A stretch of DNA of 64,000 bases. It comes from Sternotherus odoratus. Its lineage: Eukaryota > Chordata > Testudines > Kinosternidae. A program made the translations under genes and the position numbers. The notes under the pieces are model-generated. The model did not search any database, was not told the origin of the DNA, and saw only the letters and a program-made list of their open reading frames with translations. Location of the stretch: contig JAVMKO010000006.1 of the NCBI GenBank assembly GCA_032164245.1, positions 104,797,310 to 104,861,309 of the forward strand, given 5' to 3'. Of this stretch, positions 45,011-56,589 are shown in pieces. Positions within the stretch are counted from its first letter, which is position 1, and each line of letters begins with the position of its first letter.

Positions 45011-45744
45011 TACAGCTGTATCAACATATTTTCTGTTTCCTCACCTCTAGTCAAGATTTAACATGCATACAATAATTTTCCAATGTGTGCTCTATGCACT
45101 ATGTTCTGATGTTTATATGCAATTTTAGAAGAAGGTACTTAAAAAAAGGAAACATTGGTTCAATCATGATTGTTCACTAGGGTGAGTAAGTGACTAGTAG
45201 CTGACTAGTAGCATTTGCCTCTATGAATCGCCCTCTTGAAACCCATAGGACTATACAAGGGGCGAGGCACTACTCAAGGGATAAAGGGGGCAGAATCTGT
45301 TCCTAAAGTCAGAAATCTCAGGAAGGTTAAATTTAGGAGGGATGCAGCAGGGGAAAGAGCCTTCAGGCTGAGCTTCTAAGCCTTCCAAAAGTGTAGTTCT
45401 ACTTTATCTCCTGGATTATAGGAGCTCTGAATGCTAGTTGCCTTCTCCAAGTCTAGTCCTAAGCTTCTCTAACCACTACCATAGCCAGTCACAGTCCAGG
45501 GAGTCTCCTCTCTTTGCAGCTCCTACACTGCTCCATTACAATGCAAATATACAACATGAACTGGATATATTTTCAATCTCTGCTGCACTTTTAGAATAGT
45601 TTCTGTAAAACTGAAGGTGGCTGAATGATTTCATAACCAATGATCATTGCTGCAGAATTCCCAGTGTCTCTTAGAACTCAGCTCTGATAAATCTTGAATT
45701 TGGTTTTGGTGTTATATTTTGATGATTTACAGACTGCATTTAGG
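45011..45744. other. Unassigned non-coding DNA
   Basis: No conserved frame or clear repeat was recognised. Confidence 0.5.
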
Positions 45745-45868
45745 TTTCAGAATGGCAGCTGTGTTAGTCTGTATTAGCAAAAACAATAAGGAGTCCTTGT
45801 GGCACCTCTAGAGATTAACAAATGTATTTGGGTATAAGCTTTCATGGGCTAGAACCCACTTCATCTAT
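45745..45868 (+). repeat. Penelope-type tail fragment
   Basis: 'gtttcagaatggcagctgtg', 'gtccttgtggcacctctaga' and 'ataagctttcatgggct' form the same dispersed tail as in the Penelope-like element, in a diverged version. Confidence 0.65.
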
Positions 45869-45914
45869 AAGATTGTATTTAAACTCCTGAAAGTGTTCCT
45901 GGCTTTAATGATTC

Positions 45915-46585
45915 ATTCCAGATGTCCTGGCTTGTTCCACTATCCTGGCTGATGGTGCTGCCCAAATATGTGAATGTTTCTACTGGTGATGGTGAGGCAC
46001 TATTATGGGTCATTATTGCGATTGTTTTTCAGTCTGATTTGCTGGCTCAATGTATTGAGTTGGGTTGTTTTTTCTTGTGTGTGGGGTTGCTTATGTGATA
46101 GGAGAGTCAGATCATCCTCAAATTCCAGGTCAGCACTACTCTATAGTGCAAAATTCTGGGGAATGACAATGTATGACATGTCCAAACTGTCCTAATTCCA
46201 TACAACCTGCCTCAGAAAAATCCTCTGTATCCTTTGCCCAGAACAATCTCAAACCAAGATCTAGTCACACAATGCAGCCAAGAAGATATGAGCACCATCA
46301 TTGCCAGGAGGCATTGGAGATGGATTGGCCATGTGCTTTGGATGTAAATTGATTCCATCACCAGAATAACAATAACAATAAGATAATCACCTGAAAGCAA
46401 GAGAAAACAAGGCCACCTGAAAACGACATGATGAAGAGGTGTGGAAGTTGAGCTGAGAAACCTGGGGCACAGCTGGGGAACCACTGAAAGACTTGCCAGA
46501 AACAGACAGGAGTGGAGGAGCTTTGTTGTTGTCCTAAATGCCAGAAGTGTAATGGAAACAAACTAACCTAGAACTCAGTGCGACT
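45915..46585. mobile_element. RTE-type LINE fragment with 5' inversion
   Basis: The left part (45,915 to about 46,105) encodes on the minus strand 'DDLTLLSHKQPHTQEKTTQL', i.e. RT sequence from the catalytic D-D onward, then a decayed stretch matching 'TYLG' type sequence. The right part (about 46,110-46,585) encodes on the plus strand the following C-terminal region, including 'TTLLYSAKFWGMTMYDMSKL' and, with frameshifts, the 'RRRW.WIGHV' region. The earlier portion inverted beside the later portion is the arrangement left by twin priming during LINE insertion. It is heavily mutated. Confidence 0.55.
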
Positions 46586-48384
46586 GTGCTGGTCCCACTG
46601 TGTCACATGTGCTACACAGTACAAGGGGGGAGATGGCTTGGCATCTTTAATCAGATGGTGAACACTGCTTGGAATCTCAGCATTGTTTACCCCAGGGAGG
46701 TAGCGAACAGAAACCTGCTGTCTTCCCACAAGAAATGATCGAGGAGTTTTTACTTGTATGGATCAATAATAGTCACAATATCATGGCATTGACTGTGCTA
46801 TCTGAGGAAACACTTTCATTGTACTCACCCCAGCCTAGATTGCTTAGACACCGAAACCCCGACTGTGGGGCCACTGGGATCCACATAACTTCTGCCATAC
46901 TCGGTAGGCATGTAAACTCACTTGGAGACTAATTTTTTCCAGTAAAAAGTTCCCTGGAGGCCTGTGTGTTTCTGCTGCCTCCCTGAGGGTGTCTCGACAA
47001 CAGTCTCTGGAGCTATTCACAGAAGGGGGCATAACCCAGCTCAGGGGGCCCGATCTTGTAGATGTGCTCAGATCCTAGCTACGTCAGGGGACTGTACCCA
47101 AAGTAGCCCTGTGGTGAGGCTACTCACTTGGGATGTGGGAAATCCACAGCTCCAATCCCCCCTCTGATTCATGAAGAGAAGGGATCTGAACAGGGGTCTA
47201 AAAAATAGCAGTGGATTCCAGTGATTTTCTAGGTGCCTAAAAGTTAGGCAATATGAGCATCACAAAGCATTACACCTTTGTGAATCTAGCACCCTCTTTT
47301 CAGACATGCGTAGCCTATCAGAAGATTTACCCTGTAGCTGAGCTTGTGAGTGTAGCGCTGCTGTCCGACTCTCTCTTCACTTCCTCATCCACAGGCGTCC
47401 TTGGTAAGGTCCCACCGGTTGGTGCAGACACTGTGAGATAAAGCAGAACTGAGTCCAACAAGTGCTCATGGGAGCAAACATGGAAAGCAAGAGATTAAAA
47501 TTCCCCAGACAAAATTCCTTGCTAGAGTGGAGCGAAGTTTGAAGTTATCATCAGTAACCTGGGTGTTAAAGGCCTTGCGAGAACATTGGAAATAGCAAAA
47601 GACAAATGTCAGAAAGCTAGACAACTCAGCTCTCAGATTACAAGAAGGGTATAGTTATGTCAAAATAAATAAAACAGATAAATTAAGGAAATGATATATT
47701 GAGATTGACATTCCAAAAATAATCTCCTAGGAACATTCACACTTTAAGTTATCCAAACAACCTCAACTCTGCTTCATGGTAACACCCATCTTCCATCTAT
47801 GTTCCTTCCATACCAATGTTACCAATGGCAGGGTCTCCAACTCTTGCAATTTATTGGAGTCACATTATTACAACAAAATTTCAATTTTCATTTTTTAAAA
47901 ATAGGAAATTTCTAGTCTTCATGCTTGCAGAGAAAAGTGTGGTAAAAATGACCCCTAAAACACAAAACCCAGAAAATAAATAAATAGAACCTGAAATACA
48001 TTACATTTGAAATCTCATAATTTTAAAGCTAATTTCATGATTTTGGGTAGTTCTGGCTCATCATCTTTGAATACTTGATGTTAGCAATATGGAAGCAGCG
48101 TTAAGTTTGAATTAAAGTGTTAAGTTTCGATTTCCCCCCAAAGTATTACATCTGCAGCCACTGGGAGACAAGACTATTTTGCCGTTTGCAAGATGTAATT
48201 TCAAAAAGTGACCCACAGATGATCAGTTCTTGTTTGAAACATACATTTCTTTGATAGTAAGTGTGACTCTATTTCCCAACATTAGCCCTGGCTCTATGCC
48301 TAGGAAATTTGTACACATACTGTAGCTGGAAGAAAGATAATGTTGCACCAATATTTTAAAAGGGAAAATGCGATGACCCGCATA
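46586..48384. other. Unassigned non-coding DNA
   Basis: No recognised gene, RNA or complete transposon. If the CARD gene has a distant first exon, it could lie here or further upstream, but no signal is convincing. Confidence 0.45.
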
Positions 48385-49310
48385 ATTATAGGACTGCCAG
48401 TCTGACATTTATCCTGGGCTAGGTAATGGAATGGTTGAGACAGGACTCAATTAAAGAATTAAATGATGGTAATATAATTAATGCCAATCAACATGGATTT
48501 ATGGAAAATAGATCTTGTCAGGTGGGTGAGATAATATATTTTATTAGTTGAATAAATATTGGACCACCTTGTCTCTCTACTATCCTGGGACCAACATAAC
48601 TACAACAACACTGCATGGGTAAAATTAAGATGGCAGACATTATATCCTAGGAAGAAGTGACTCTGAAAAAGATTTGGGGGTCATGGTGGATAATGAACTA
48701 AACATGAGCTCCCAGGTGACACTGTGGCCAAAAGGGATAATGCGATCCTGAGATTCATAAAAAGGGGATCTCAAGTAGGAGTAGAGAGTTTATTTTACCT
48801 ATATAGTTGGCCCTGGGCAACCATTACTGGAATACTGTGTCCAGTTCTGTGCTCACAACCCAGGAAGGATGTTGATAAATTGGAGAGGGTTTAGACAGAA
48901 GCCACGAGAAGGACTAAAGTTTGAGAAAACCTGCCTTACAGTGATAGACTCAAGGAGCTCAATCTATTTAGTTTAATAAAGAGAAAATTGTGGTGTATTT
49001 TGATTACAGTCTATATTTAATAATATTTAATATTGGGCTCTGTTATGTAGCAGATAAAGGTATAACATAAGCCAACGGCTGGAAGTTGAAGCTAGATAAA
49101 TTCATACAGGAAATAAGTTGTAAATATTTTCAGTGAGGGTAATTAACCATTGAAAAAATATACCAAGCTTTGTGGTGGATTCTCCATCACTGACCATTTT
49201 AAAATAAAGATTGGATGTTTTTCCTAAAAGTTCAGCTCTCGGAACTATTTCTGGGAAATGCGGTGATCGGTGTTATCCAGGAGGTCAGATTTGATCAGTG
49301 ATTCTCAACA
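48385..49310 (+). repeat. Old CR1 copy, plus orientation
   Basis: Decayed CR1 RT text, e.g. 'INANQHGFMENRSCQ', followed by C-terminal region DNA such as 'actgtgtccagttctgtgct'. It is interrupted at about 48,520-48,615 by a short repeat of the 'ggtgagataatat...ggaccaac...ctacaacaacactgcat' type that is common in reptile repeats. Confidence 0.6.
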
Positions 49311-51288
49311 CGTGGCTCACGGGCCTCTTGCAGCCCAATCAGCACACAGCTGTTGCCCATGTGACATCCTCAGGGCCATACAGGTAGTATGTATATTGTG
49401 TGGATGTGGCTCATGTTACATACAGAAAGCTGCATATGTTACCAACAATGGTAAATAAATTGAGAACTACTACTTCTGCCCTAGGAATCTGTTAATCTAC
49501 AAATCTCTGGTAGCGCTGTGTCTGGGAGCACTTCAGCACAAGACATGTTCCTGATAGGGTGGAATGGATGCCTCCAGCATATGATGTTCAATCAGGAATT
49601 ACAGTCAGGCAATGGACATTGATTGTCCATGCCCATATTCTGATTAGCCAATTAGATGTTTATTTCCTCCTCCCACGGCAGTGCAGCTGTGTATTAATTC
49701 CCAGCCAGGACCTCATTAATGAAACCAACACACAACATTCTTAAACCCATGATTATACAGACGGGAGGGTGGGGAGGGTAAAATGATATTCATGGCGGAT
49801 AAGAGATTAAGAAAGGAAATGGGGCAAGTGAGTAGGCAATAGTTTTAACCTGTCCCCACTTCCCCACAGTAGGGGGCTGCCATTTAAGCAGCAGGATGTG
49901 GCCCCTTCAGCAATTCTTAACTCACTTTCAGTTCAATATTCCTCATTTACTTCTTATGAAAGAAAATGAATTGAAAGTAATTATTTGGGCCACAAACTGC
50001 TCCTGAAAGGGGATTTAGGCTTCTGAAAACAGGGGACGGGATGGTGTTCAGATACCATAAGTAACTTTTAAAATAGACACCGAGGATCCTGGCACACATA
50101 CAGAAGGGGAGACTGTGGGCCTGCCAAGCACCCCACCCCTGTTTGACCCCTGCCACTCACCCCATGTTCCTTTCCCCTCACCTGGGCTCTCCAACCCTCT
50201 CACTTCCCCTACCACCTACCCCCATTCATCCCCTTCCCCTCATTGTAGCCCCAAATCTCTCTCACCTAATTCTCCCCCACCACACACTTCTCCACTATAA
50301 TATTGGTAAAACATGTCTTTTTCTCTGGATTATGACTCTATATGACCTGAAATTGGATCAACTAATTTGTAATTAAGATTAAGGAAGCCTGCCTTCAAGA
50401 GTGCTGAGAAGATTACCTTTCTTATAGGTGGATATTTAAAATTACCAAAAAACCCCAAACATCTGCAATACTGGATGGACATGGTTATCTCTAACTTTCT
50501 GCTTGTGCTTGAGGAAAGTTAAAATTATTTGGGCGACTTTATGAATTCCTTTACTTTCAAATGACTGGGGATTATGAGATGACTATTTTCCTGTATTTTT
50601 AATGTTTGAAGTTATTGTTTTTCTTTTTTGTTTTAATTTGCCTTGTTGTTTTACAGAATTACATCTTTCTGGTACTTTTCTTGAATTTCCTATTTTTCTA
50701 GTGTTATTTTTAAACAACTCTAAAGTTCCTGTCAGGCCTTTAACACAGATCACTGAGCTGGACTTTCCACCTGAACATTAATTTCACCAAGTTATTTGAT
50801 CTGAGGAATTTCTCTGGGTTTTTAGATCATTGGATAATTTTCCTTCACAATTAGGCCATGTTACAGCTAAGAAATTGTCACAAATTTTGGATGCTAAAGT
50901 TGCCCGACTAGCTGTAGGACACTGTAACACCATTTTCCCCACAGTGGGCCGGGTAAACCATGCTGGCCTAGGCTCTGAACCAGCAAACCACTGGAGCACA
51001 CGCTTAATTTTAAACATGTTGGTGTAACCCTACTGAATTTGAAATCCCTTCATGGCCACCCAGACCTGTGCTTTGGAGTCCAGAAGAAACAGAACCAGGG
51101 ACCCTTGATTGCTAGGAGACCCCAGAACAGTTAACATCAGGAAGGGGTGCTGCTGCTCGCCCACAGCGGTGCTGATGCAGATGGGTTGGCTGCAGACACA
51201 CCACTCACAGCAACACTCAGACTCTGACTTCACATGGATCTGTGGATGTGGGGCAGGACTGGCTCCAGGAGGTGCTCACTGTGAGCGT

Positions 51289-51910
51289 TGTAGTACAAAT
51301 ATAAAAATGGTATTTGTTGATTACTTACTCTGTAATGTTTGCTGCCTGTTTCTAGTTAACTGTTATAGAAATAGGAGCTTAACAGGAGTTTAACTGTATA
51401 TTGTAGAAGATGTGTTATCCTTGTGGCAACTGTTGGGTTAATGGTTATGTAATATGTATTGCAAGATGGAGTTTTTGTTTTAAAATGGAGTCTATCAGCT
51501 GGGTGAGCATGTAGCCATAATCAGGGACTGAGCCTGCAGGTAGACCTGTCAGCTCATGTCATACTTTGCAACAATGTCTGTCATGCTTGCATAACAGTAA
51601 GAGCGGGAACTAACGGCTGGTAGCCATGGTGCTGTTTGAATCTGTATACAAGTTATGCATGTGGCATCTGATTATTGGCTGTATGTAGCTGTGACTCTCT
51701 TTGATGGGATTGGTTGCTTGCATATTCGAACCTTGTATATATGTGTTGCCCACCCTGTGTTCGTGGGCTTTCAGACTTTGGAACTGTATTCCTCTGATCC
51801 CCTATTTGTGCACAAATAAACCTTTTTGTTCAGGTTACCTTGAGTCTTTTGCCTGTTCTTGGAAGGTAATTGGAGAGGCCTCCAAGGGTAAGAACAGAAT
51901 TTGTGCAACA
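51289..51910 (+). mobile_element. Solo LTR, about 0.62 kb (ERV type)
   Basis: 622 bp starting TGTAGTACAAAT and ending GTGCAACA, with 4-bp flanks gcgt/gcat (51,285-51,288 and 51,911-51,914). A plus-strand AATAAA lies at 51,815-51,820, about 90 bp before the end, typical of a retroviral LTR. The paralogous site near 29,010 is empty. Confidence 0.85.
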
Positions 51911-52690
51911 GCATCATGGAGGGCAGAGGGGCCACTGTATTGAATGACATCACTGGCAATAGCCCTGAGGTGCAGATGTGTTCCCCAGCTAAGCTGACTG
52001 GTGGCTCTTTCAGGGGGGCATTCTGGAGGTGTTATGGAAACCAGAGCTAAAAACTTTGTGCTGTAAAACCAGCTGGGATGGGCTCTGGTTTCAGAGACAC
52101 ATAGTATGGCCACTCCCATGTCCCTGCACTCCTAGATCAGATTCTCCAAAGAGAGGAAACAACATCTCAGTGTTCAAACGAGAAACCTGATGCTAAGAGG
52201 TGCACTCATCCAATAAGTCAAAACACGTACCACATGACCCATGTACCATAGCGAGAGCTATGTTAAATATTCCCAGCAAGCTATCTTCAAAATTATTCAG
52301 CAAATCATTTAGAATAACAAATAAATTCAGGAAAATCACTGTGTGTTCACGGGCAATGGGAAAACAAAAAAGAAAGAATATTCACTGATTCAGTGATTCT
52401 TTACAGATTATTACCCCAGCTATATTTAGGATGTTGAACATTAGCCTGGACTAAGCACTTGAGGTTGTAGTGAAGAGTCTAACAGTGGAGAAAGGGAAGG
52501 GTGATGAACAAGATGGAACTTCACAGGATTTCCCAACTTCTGTGAGTTTATTTGGACACAATTTTAAACTTTTTAGAACAGTTCTGCTTTCATACAGGAC
52601 TTTATCCACTAGCTCAGCCAGGGCCTGACTGTGTAACACTGGGAAGACAGGAGAAACAGTGGCACAGAGATGAGGCTAACCAGGCAGTAC

Positions 52691-52801
52691 CTGCAGTATT
52701 TGCTTTCTTGGAGGATATCGGGTCTTCTTGATTTTCAGGCTCATGTCTTGAGCATGCAAGGCAGTCTCGCATCATAACTGCGTTCCCCATATTTAAAGAT
52801 C
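52691..52801 (-). CDS. Candidate N-terminal coding exon, Met-Gly-Asn type (copy b)
   Basis: Paralogue of the candidate exon at 30,125-30,235, also 111 nt. The acceptor TTTCTTTCCAG and donor CAG|GTACTG are conserved, and the ATG at 52,790 gives 33 codons plus one base. It starts 'MGNAVMMRDCLACSRHEPEN' and ends 'ISSKKANTA'. Compared with copy a, residues 4-13 differ strongly while the rest is nearly identical. The two Cys close to the Gly could be palmitoylation sites next to a myristoylated N-terminus (inference). It lies upstream of the CARD exon in the same orientation, and its phase-1 end could splice to the GTPase exon while skipping CARD. The protein family is unknown. Confidence 0.4.
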
Positions 52802-53302
52802 CTGGAAAGAAACCCAGATAAAAGCCTGTTCAGATCCATAAAGATTCTTTTTGTGGTTCTTGGCAAAAATCCCATCATCCCTTCCTTTCCCCATTCATAG
52901 CATGCACCAAGGATCTAAACACCAGCACTCTGGACTTGCCCAGCTTTATGGAAAATTGGATCCTCAAAGTACTTACTCTAAGCTTAACGTTACAGAATTT
53001 CCAGTTTACACGCTGCAGAAATCTACTGAGGACAAACCTTGCCAATGCCCCCAGGTGCCCCATGGCCAGTGGGCTAAGGACACAGCTGGCCTTAATGAAA
53101 ATGGCATTGCGGGTGAAATTGTATTTTGGCATCTTGGCACCCACTGCCTCCCCAGATTCCACACCCATCCCCCGATCTCCCGGGGCCCCGCTGCATCCCC
53201 ATGTTCCACACTCATCTCCCTGTCCCTTCGGCCCCTGCTGCCTCCCTGGGTTCCCACCTCTCCCTTTGCCCTGCGGGCCGCTGCTACCACCACACCTCCA
53301 TT

Positions 53303-53415
53303 CATAGACTCATAGAATATCAGTGTTTGGAAGGGACCTCAGGAGGTCATCTACTCCAACCCCCTGCTCAAAGCAGGACCAACCCCAACTAAATCATCCC
53401 AGCCAAGGCTTTGTC
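53303..53415 (-). repeat. CR1 3'-end fragment
   Basis: 'tcatagactcatagaatatc' then 'ggaagggacctcaggaggtc'; paralogue of the fragment at 31,133-31,235. Confidence 0.85.
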
Positions 53416-53924
53416 TAGTTGGGCCATTTCCATTGGGAGCTTTGTCTAGTTGGGCCATTGCCCCAGCTCCCTTTCTATGGCCTCACACCCCAGTCGTGCC
53501 CTGGATCTTGGTGTCCTCCTGACCATGGCGCCCTAGGTGGTCGCCCACAGTGTCCCCATTCAGGCCGGCCCCTGGTAAGGATTCTCACTATGCCAAAGGG
53601 GGCAATGAGTCTCAGAGCATCCCCCTGTGGCTCTTAGCCTGGAGGAGGAGCTGACAGAGCTGGAATGTGTCGTGCCAGGCCCTGATCCTGCCCCTGAATG
53701 GAGACAGAGCAGAGAGTTCTGAGCCACTGAGGTGCCCTGGGAAAAGAGAACAAACTCCCCAACCCCAAAGACTGGACAGAGGAAAATGAGGGCAAGTGGC
53801 ATGGCAGAGTTTTCGGAGGTGCAAGTCCCAGTCCTGTTCCTGCTGAAAGAAATGACAGAACTCCCCCTGACTCCTATTGGAGCAGGATCAGACCCCTGCA
53901 GAACACCTGAGGATGAGAGCAGAA

Positions 53925-55200
53925 TTAATACCAAGCAACCTGGTTTTCTGGACAACAGGTCTTGTCGAACTAACTGAATATGAGTTCTCAGTGTGATGCT
54001 GTAGCTAAAATTGTAAATGTGATTCTTGGATATGTAAGCAGGGGCATATATCAAATAGGAACATGGAGGTCACGTTATCTCTCTATACAGCATTAGCGAG
54101 GCTTTGCTGGATATTGTGTTCAGTTCTGGCATCCACACTTCAAAAAGGATGGTGAAATATTTGGAAAGGGTTCAGAAGCGAGCTACGAGAACATGGATGG
54201 TGCATAATCCTGGTTTGGGGAGGCTAAGCCCCTCTAAACCTCACACCAGTGGGGGGAGGAGGAGGTAGAGAGGGCAGTGGTGAATTACCGCATGGGATCA
54301 CTGAGCCCATACCTCGGGGCCTCAGCCAATTGGAGCTCCCAGAAAAATCTCCCCCTGCTATGGTCCTGTAGGTGGAGGGGGGTGGGGGGAGAACAGAGCT
54401 TTTCCAGTCTTGGGGCCACAGTGGGGTTAGTGGAAAGGAGCGAGCAGGGAGAAGAGCCTTCATGGAAGAGACAGAGTGGGGTGGGGCCATGGGCAGAAGG
54501 GGAGAGGGGCTCCAGGCTTGGAGCTCTTCTGCTGTGGCCCCCAGCCACAGCTGAAGGGCCTCTGGGTTTGGAGACCCCCATGGCCCTGACAGGGCTCTAA
54601 GCACCCCCATAACCTGACTGGGGCCACATTGGTGTGTGGGGGGGTGTGTGGCAGCAGCAAACAGGGGTGTGGCCTCATCCAGAAGAGGCAGGGCAGGGAG
54701 GCTAGCCTCCCCAATGGGAAACTTCACCCGCTGCCCATATACAAGAATGATTTGAGGTCTGGAAAGTGAAAGACTAATGACACTATCTGTTTAGTTTAAG
54801 CAAAGGTTAAGTGGTGATGTGACCACAGTCTGTAGGTACGTACATGGGGAAGAGATCTCAGGCAGCGAAGGGCTTTTTAATCTAGCAAAGTAGAATGACA
54901 TCCAGTGGATGGAAGATGAAATGAGACAAATTCAGAGTAGAATTAAGGCTCTTATTTTTTTAACACAGAGAGAGAGGAATTAACCATTGGAACATCTTGC
55001 CTAGAGATATGGTGGATTTTCCATCACTTACAATCCTTAAGTTGAGACTGGATATATTTCTAGAAGACACACTGCTCACTCAGCTAGAAGTAGTGGGTGT
55101 GATGCTGGAATCACTGGGTGGGTTCTTTGGCCTGGGTTATATAGGTGGTCAGACTAGATGGTCAGAATGGTCCCCTCTGCTCTTATGGTTCATGACTGTA
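53925..55200 (+). mobile_element. Old CR1 copy with an internal insertion
   Basis: Plus-strand CR1 from RT C-terminal DNA to the 3' end ('gactagatggtcagaatggt' and a final 'tatggttcatgact'). About 54,211-54,720 interrupts it with GC-rich DNA whose ends look inverted ('ggggaggctaagcccc' against 'gggaggctagcctcccc'). That insert is shared with block Y copy 1, so it is older than the duplication. Confidence 0.6.
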
Positions 55201-55718
55201 TCCGGGTGGGATTCAACAGCTGGTGAGACTCACATTGGCCTCTCATCATTCCAATTTAAATGAAAATTGCAAACATTACTTATTTGGTTACCAGGTTCTG
55301 GAATTGGCTGTATCCCTTAGTGAGGTTCAATGCTCACTGCTTTGGGGTTTAGAAGAGATTCAGACACCCAGTATTCAAAATGGAATAAGTGGGAAGTTGA
55401 GATTCATGGCAGGGTGAGAAATACAATCAGTGCACTGGACAAAACCTTCATATTTCTTATTGGACAGTGGAATTATGGGCACTGTGGGAATATGCACACA
55501 GCAGCTGGAGGTGTAACTCCCAGCATGCACTAGCTCTGCTCAAGCTAACACACACAAAATAGCAGTGTGACCACAGCATTGCCGGCAGCAGCTTGGGTAG
55601 CTGCCTGAGTATGTACAGAGGGACTTGAAGAGGTTTGTACTCAGGTGGCTAGCCAGAGCCATTGACTATACTGCTGTGACCACACTGCTATTGATAAGTG
55701 CTAACTTGAACAGAACTT

Positions 55719-56049
55719 AGGGTGACAGTATTTCCCAAAGAGAAAATGGGACACTCCCAGTTACTCACCTTAGGGCCCCTCCCCATGTCTGAGGCTGTCC
55801 CCTGTTGCTGGAATCCTGCCTCTTCCCCCCCCCCCCAGCTCTACCTTCCTCCTGCATTTCCATTTGCGCACATCACATATCACCTTTTTGACAAAAGTGG
55901 GCATTTGTCCTGTTTGCTCTTGCCAGCTTATCAAGTCATCAAGAGCAAACATTCCAAATGCCTCCTTTTGGAAAAAAAAGTTGGAACAGCCAGGGCAGGG
56001 CTTAAAAAAGGGACTATCCCAACCCAAACGGGATGTAGGATCACCCTAG
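55719..56049. repeat. hAT-type MITE, diverged
   Basis: Left end 'tagggtgacagtatttccc' and right end 'gggatgtaggatcacccta' are diverged inverted repeats of the TAGGGTGACC hAT family found elsewhere in this window. The interior includes 'gggactatccc'. Confidence 0.6.
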
Positions 56050-56070
56050 CAGAATTAGTGTGTGTACATT

Positions 56071-56544
56071 GTGACAGGGTGGGCTTGACCCAGCCTGCCA
56101 CCCCTTTAAGAGGGAGAAAAGCCCTCTGCAAACCTCCCTCGCAGGAAGGCTAATTAGCCACCTGGCTTGCAGAGCAATCAGCCTGCATGAGTTGCACCTG
56201 GCAGCCTCCTCAGGGGGATATAAGGCTGCCAGGAAGGAAGCCCAGTGTGGTGGTGGTTTGAGCTATTCAGAGCTGTATGTTTGAGCTATTCAGAGCTGTA
56301 TGTTTGAGCTATTCAGAGCTGTATGTTTGAGCTGGACTATATAGAGTCTGTAGAGCTGTAAGCTGTAGAGCTGAACTATAAAGAGTTGTATGCTGTGAGC
56401 TGTAGAGCTGTATGCTGAAGGACTGTACAAAGCTGTATATATTGGTGGTGGGGTCTTGGACTGTGAATTAAAGAGCACTGTTTGGAGCAAAAAGAAGGAT
56501 TTCCTGCCTGTTCCTGAGGAGGGGTGAGAAGGCGGTCTGTTACA
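56071..56544 (+). repeat. 5' LTR
   Basis: 474 bp, TGTGACAGGG ... CTGTTACA. Includes three tandem copies of a 22-23-bp 'gagctattcagagctgtatg' unit and a TATA-like 'gatataagg' near 56,215. Confidence 0.9.
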
Positions 56545-56589
56545 CTGGTTTCAGAGGTGGGATCGCTACACCAGCAACACAACTGGTGG

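Larger units (their letters stand above)
49938..54690. repeat. Duplicated block Y, copy 2
   Basis: Collinear with 26,084-32,460. It lacks the hAT with the captured exon, the Tigger MITE and the GC-rich hAT MITE, each represented by an empty site, and carries its own solo LTR (51,289-51,910). It includes the second Met-Gly-Asn candidate exon. Reading frames shared by both copies at 28,508-28,741 and 50,784-51,017 show no known family signature and are probably fortuitous. Confidence 0.85.
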
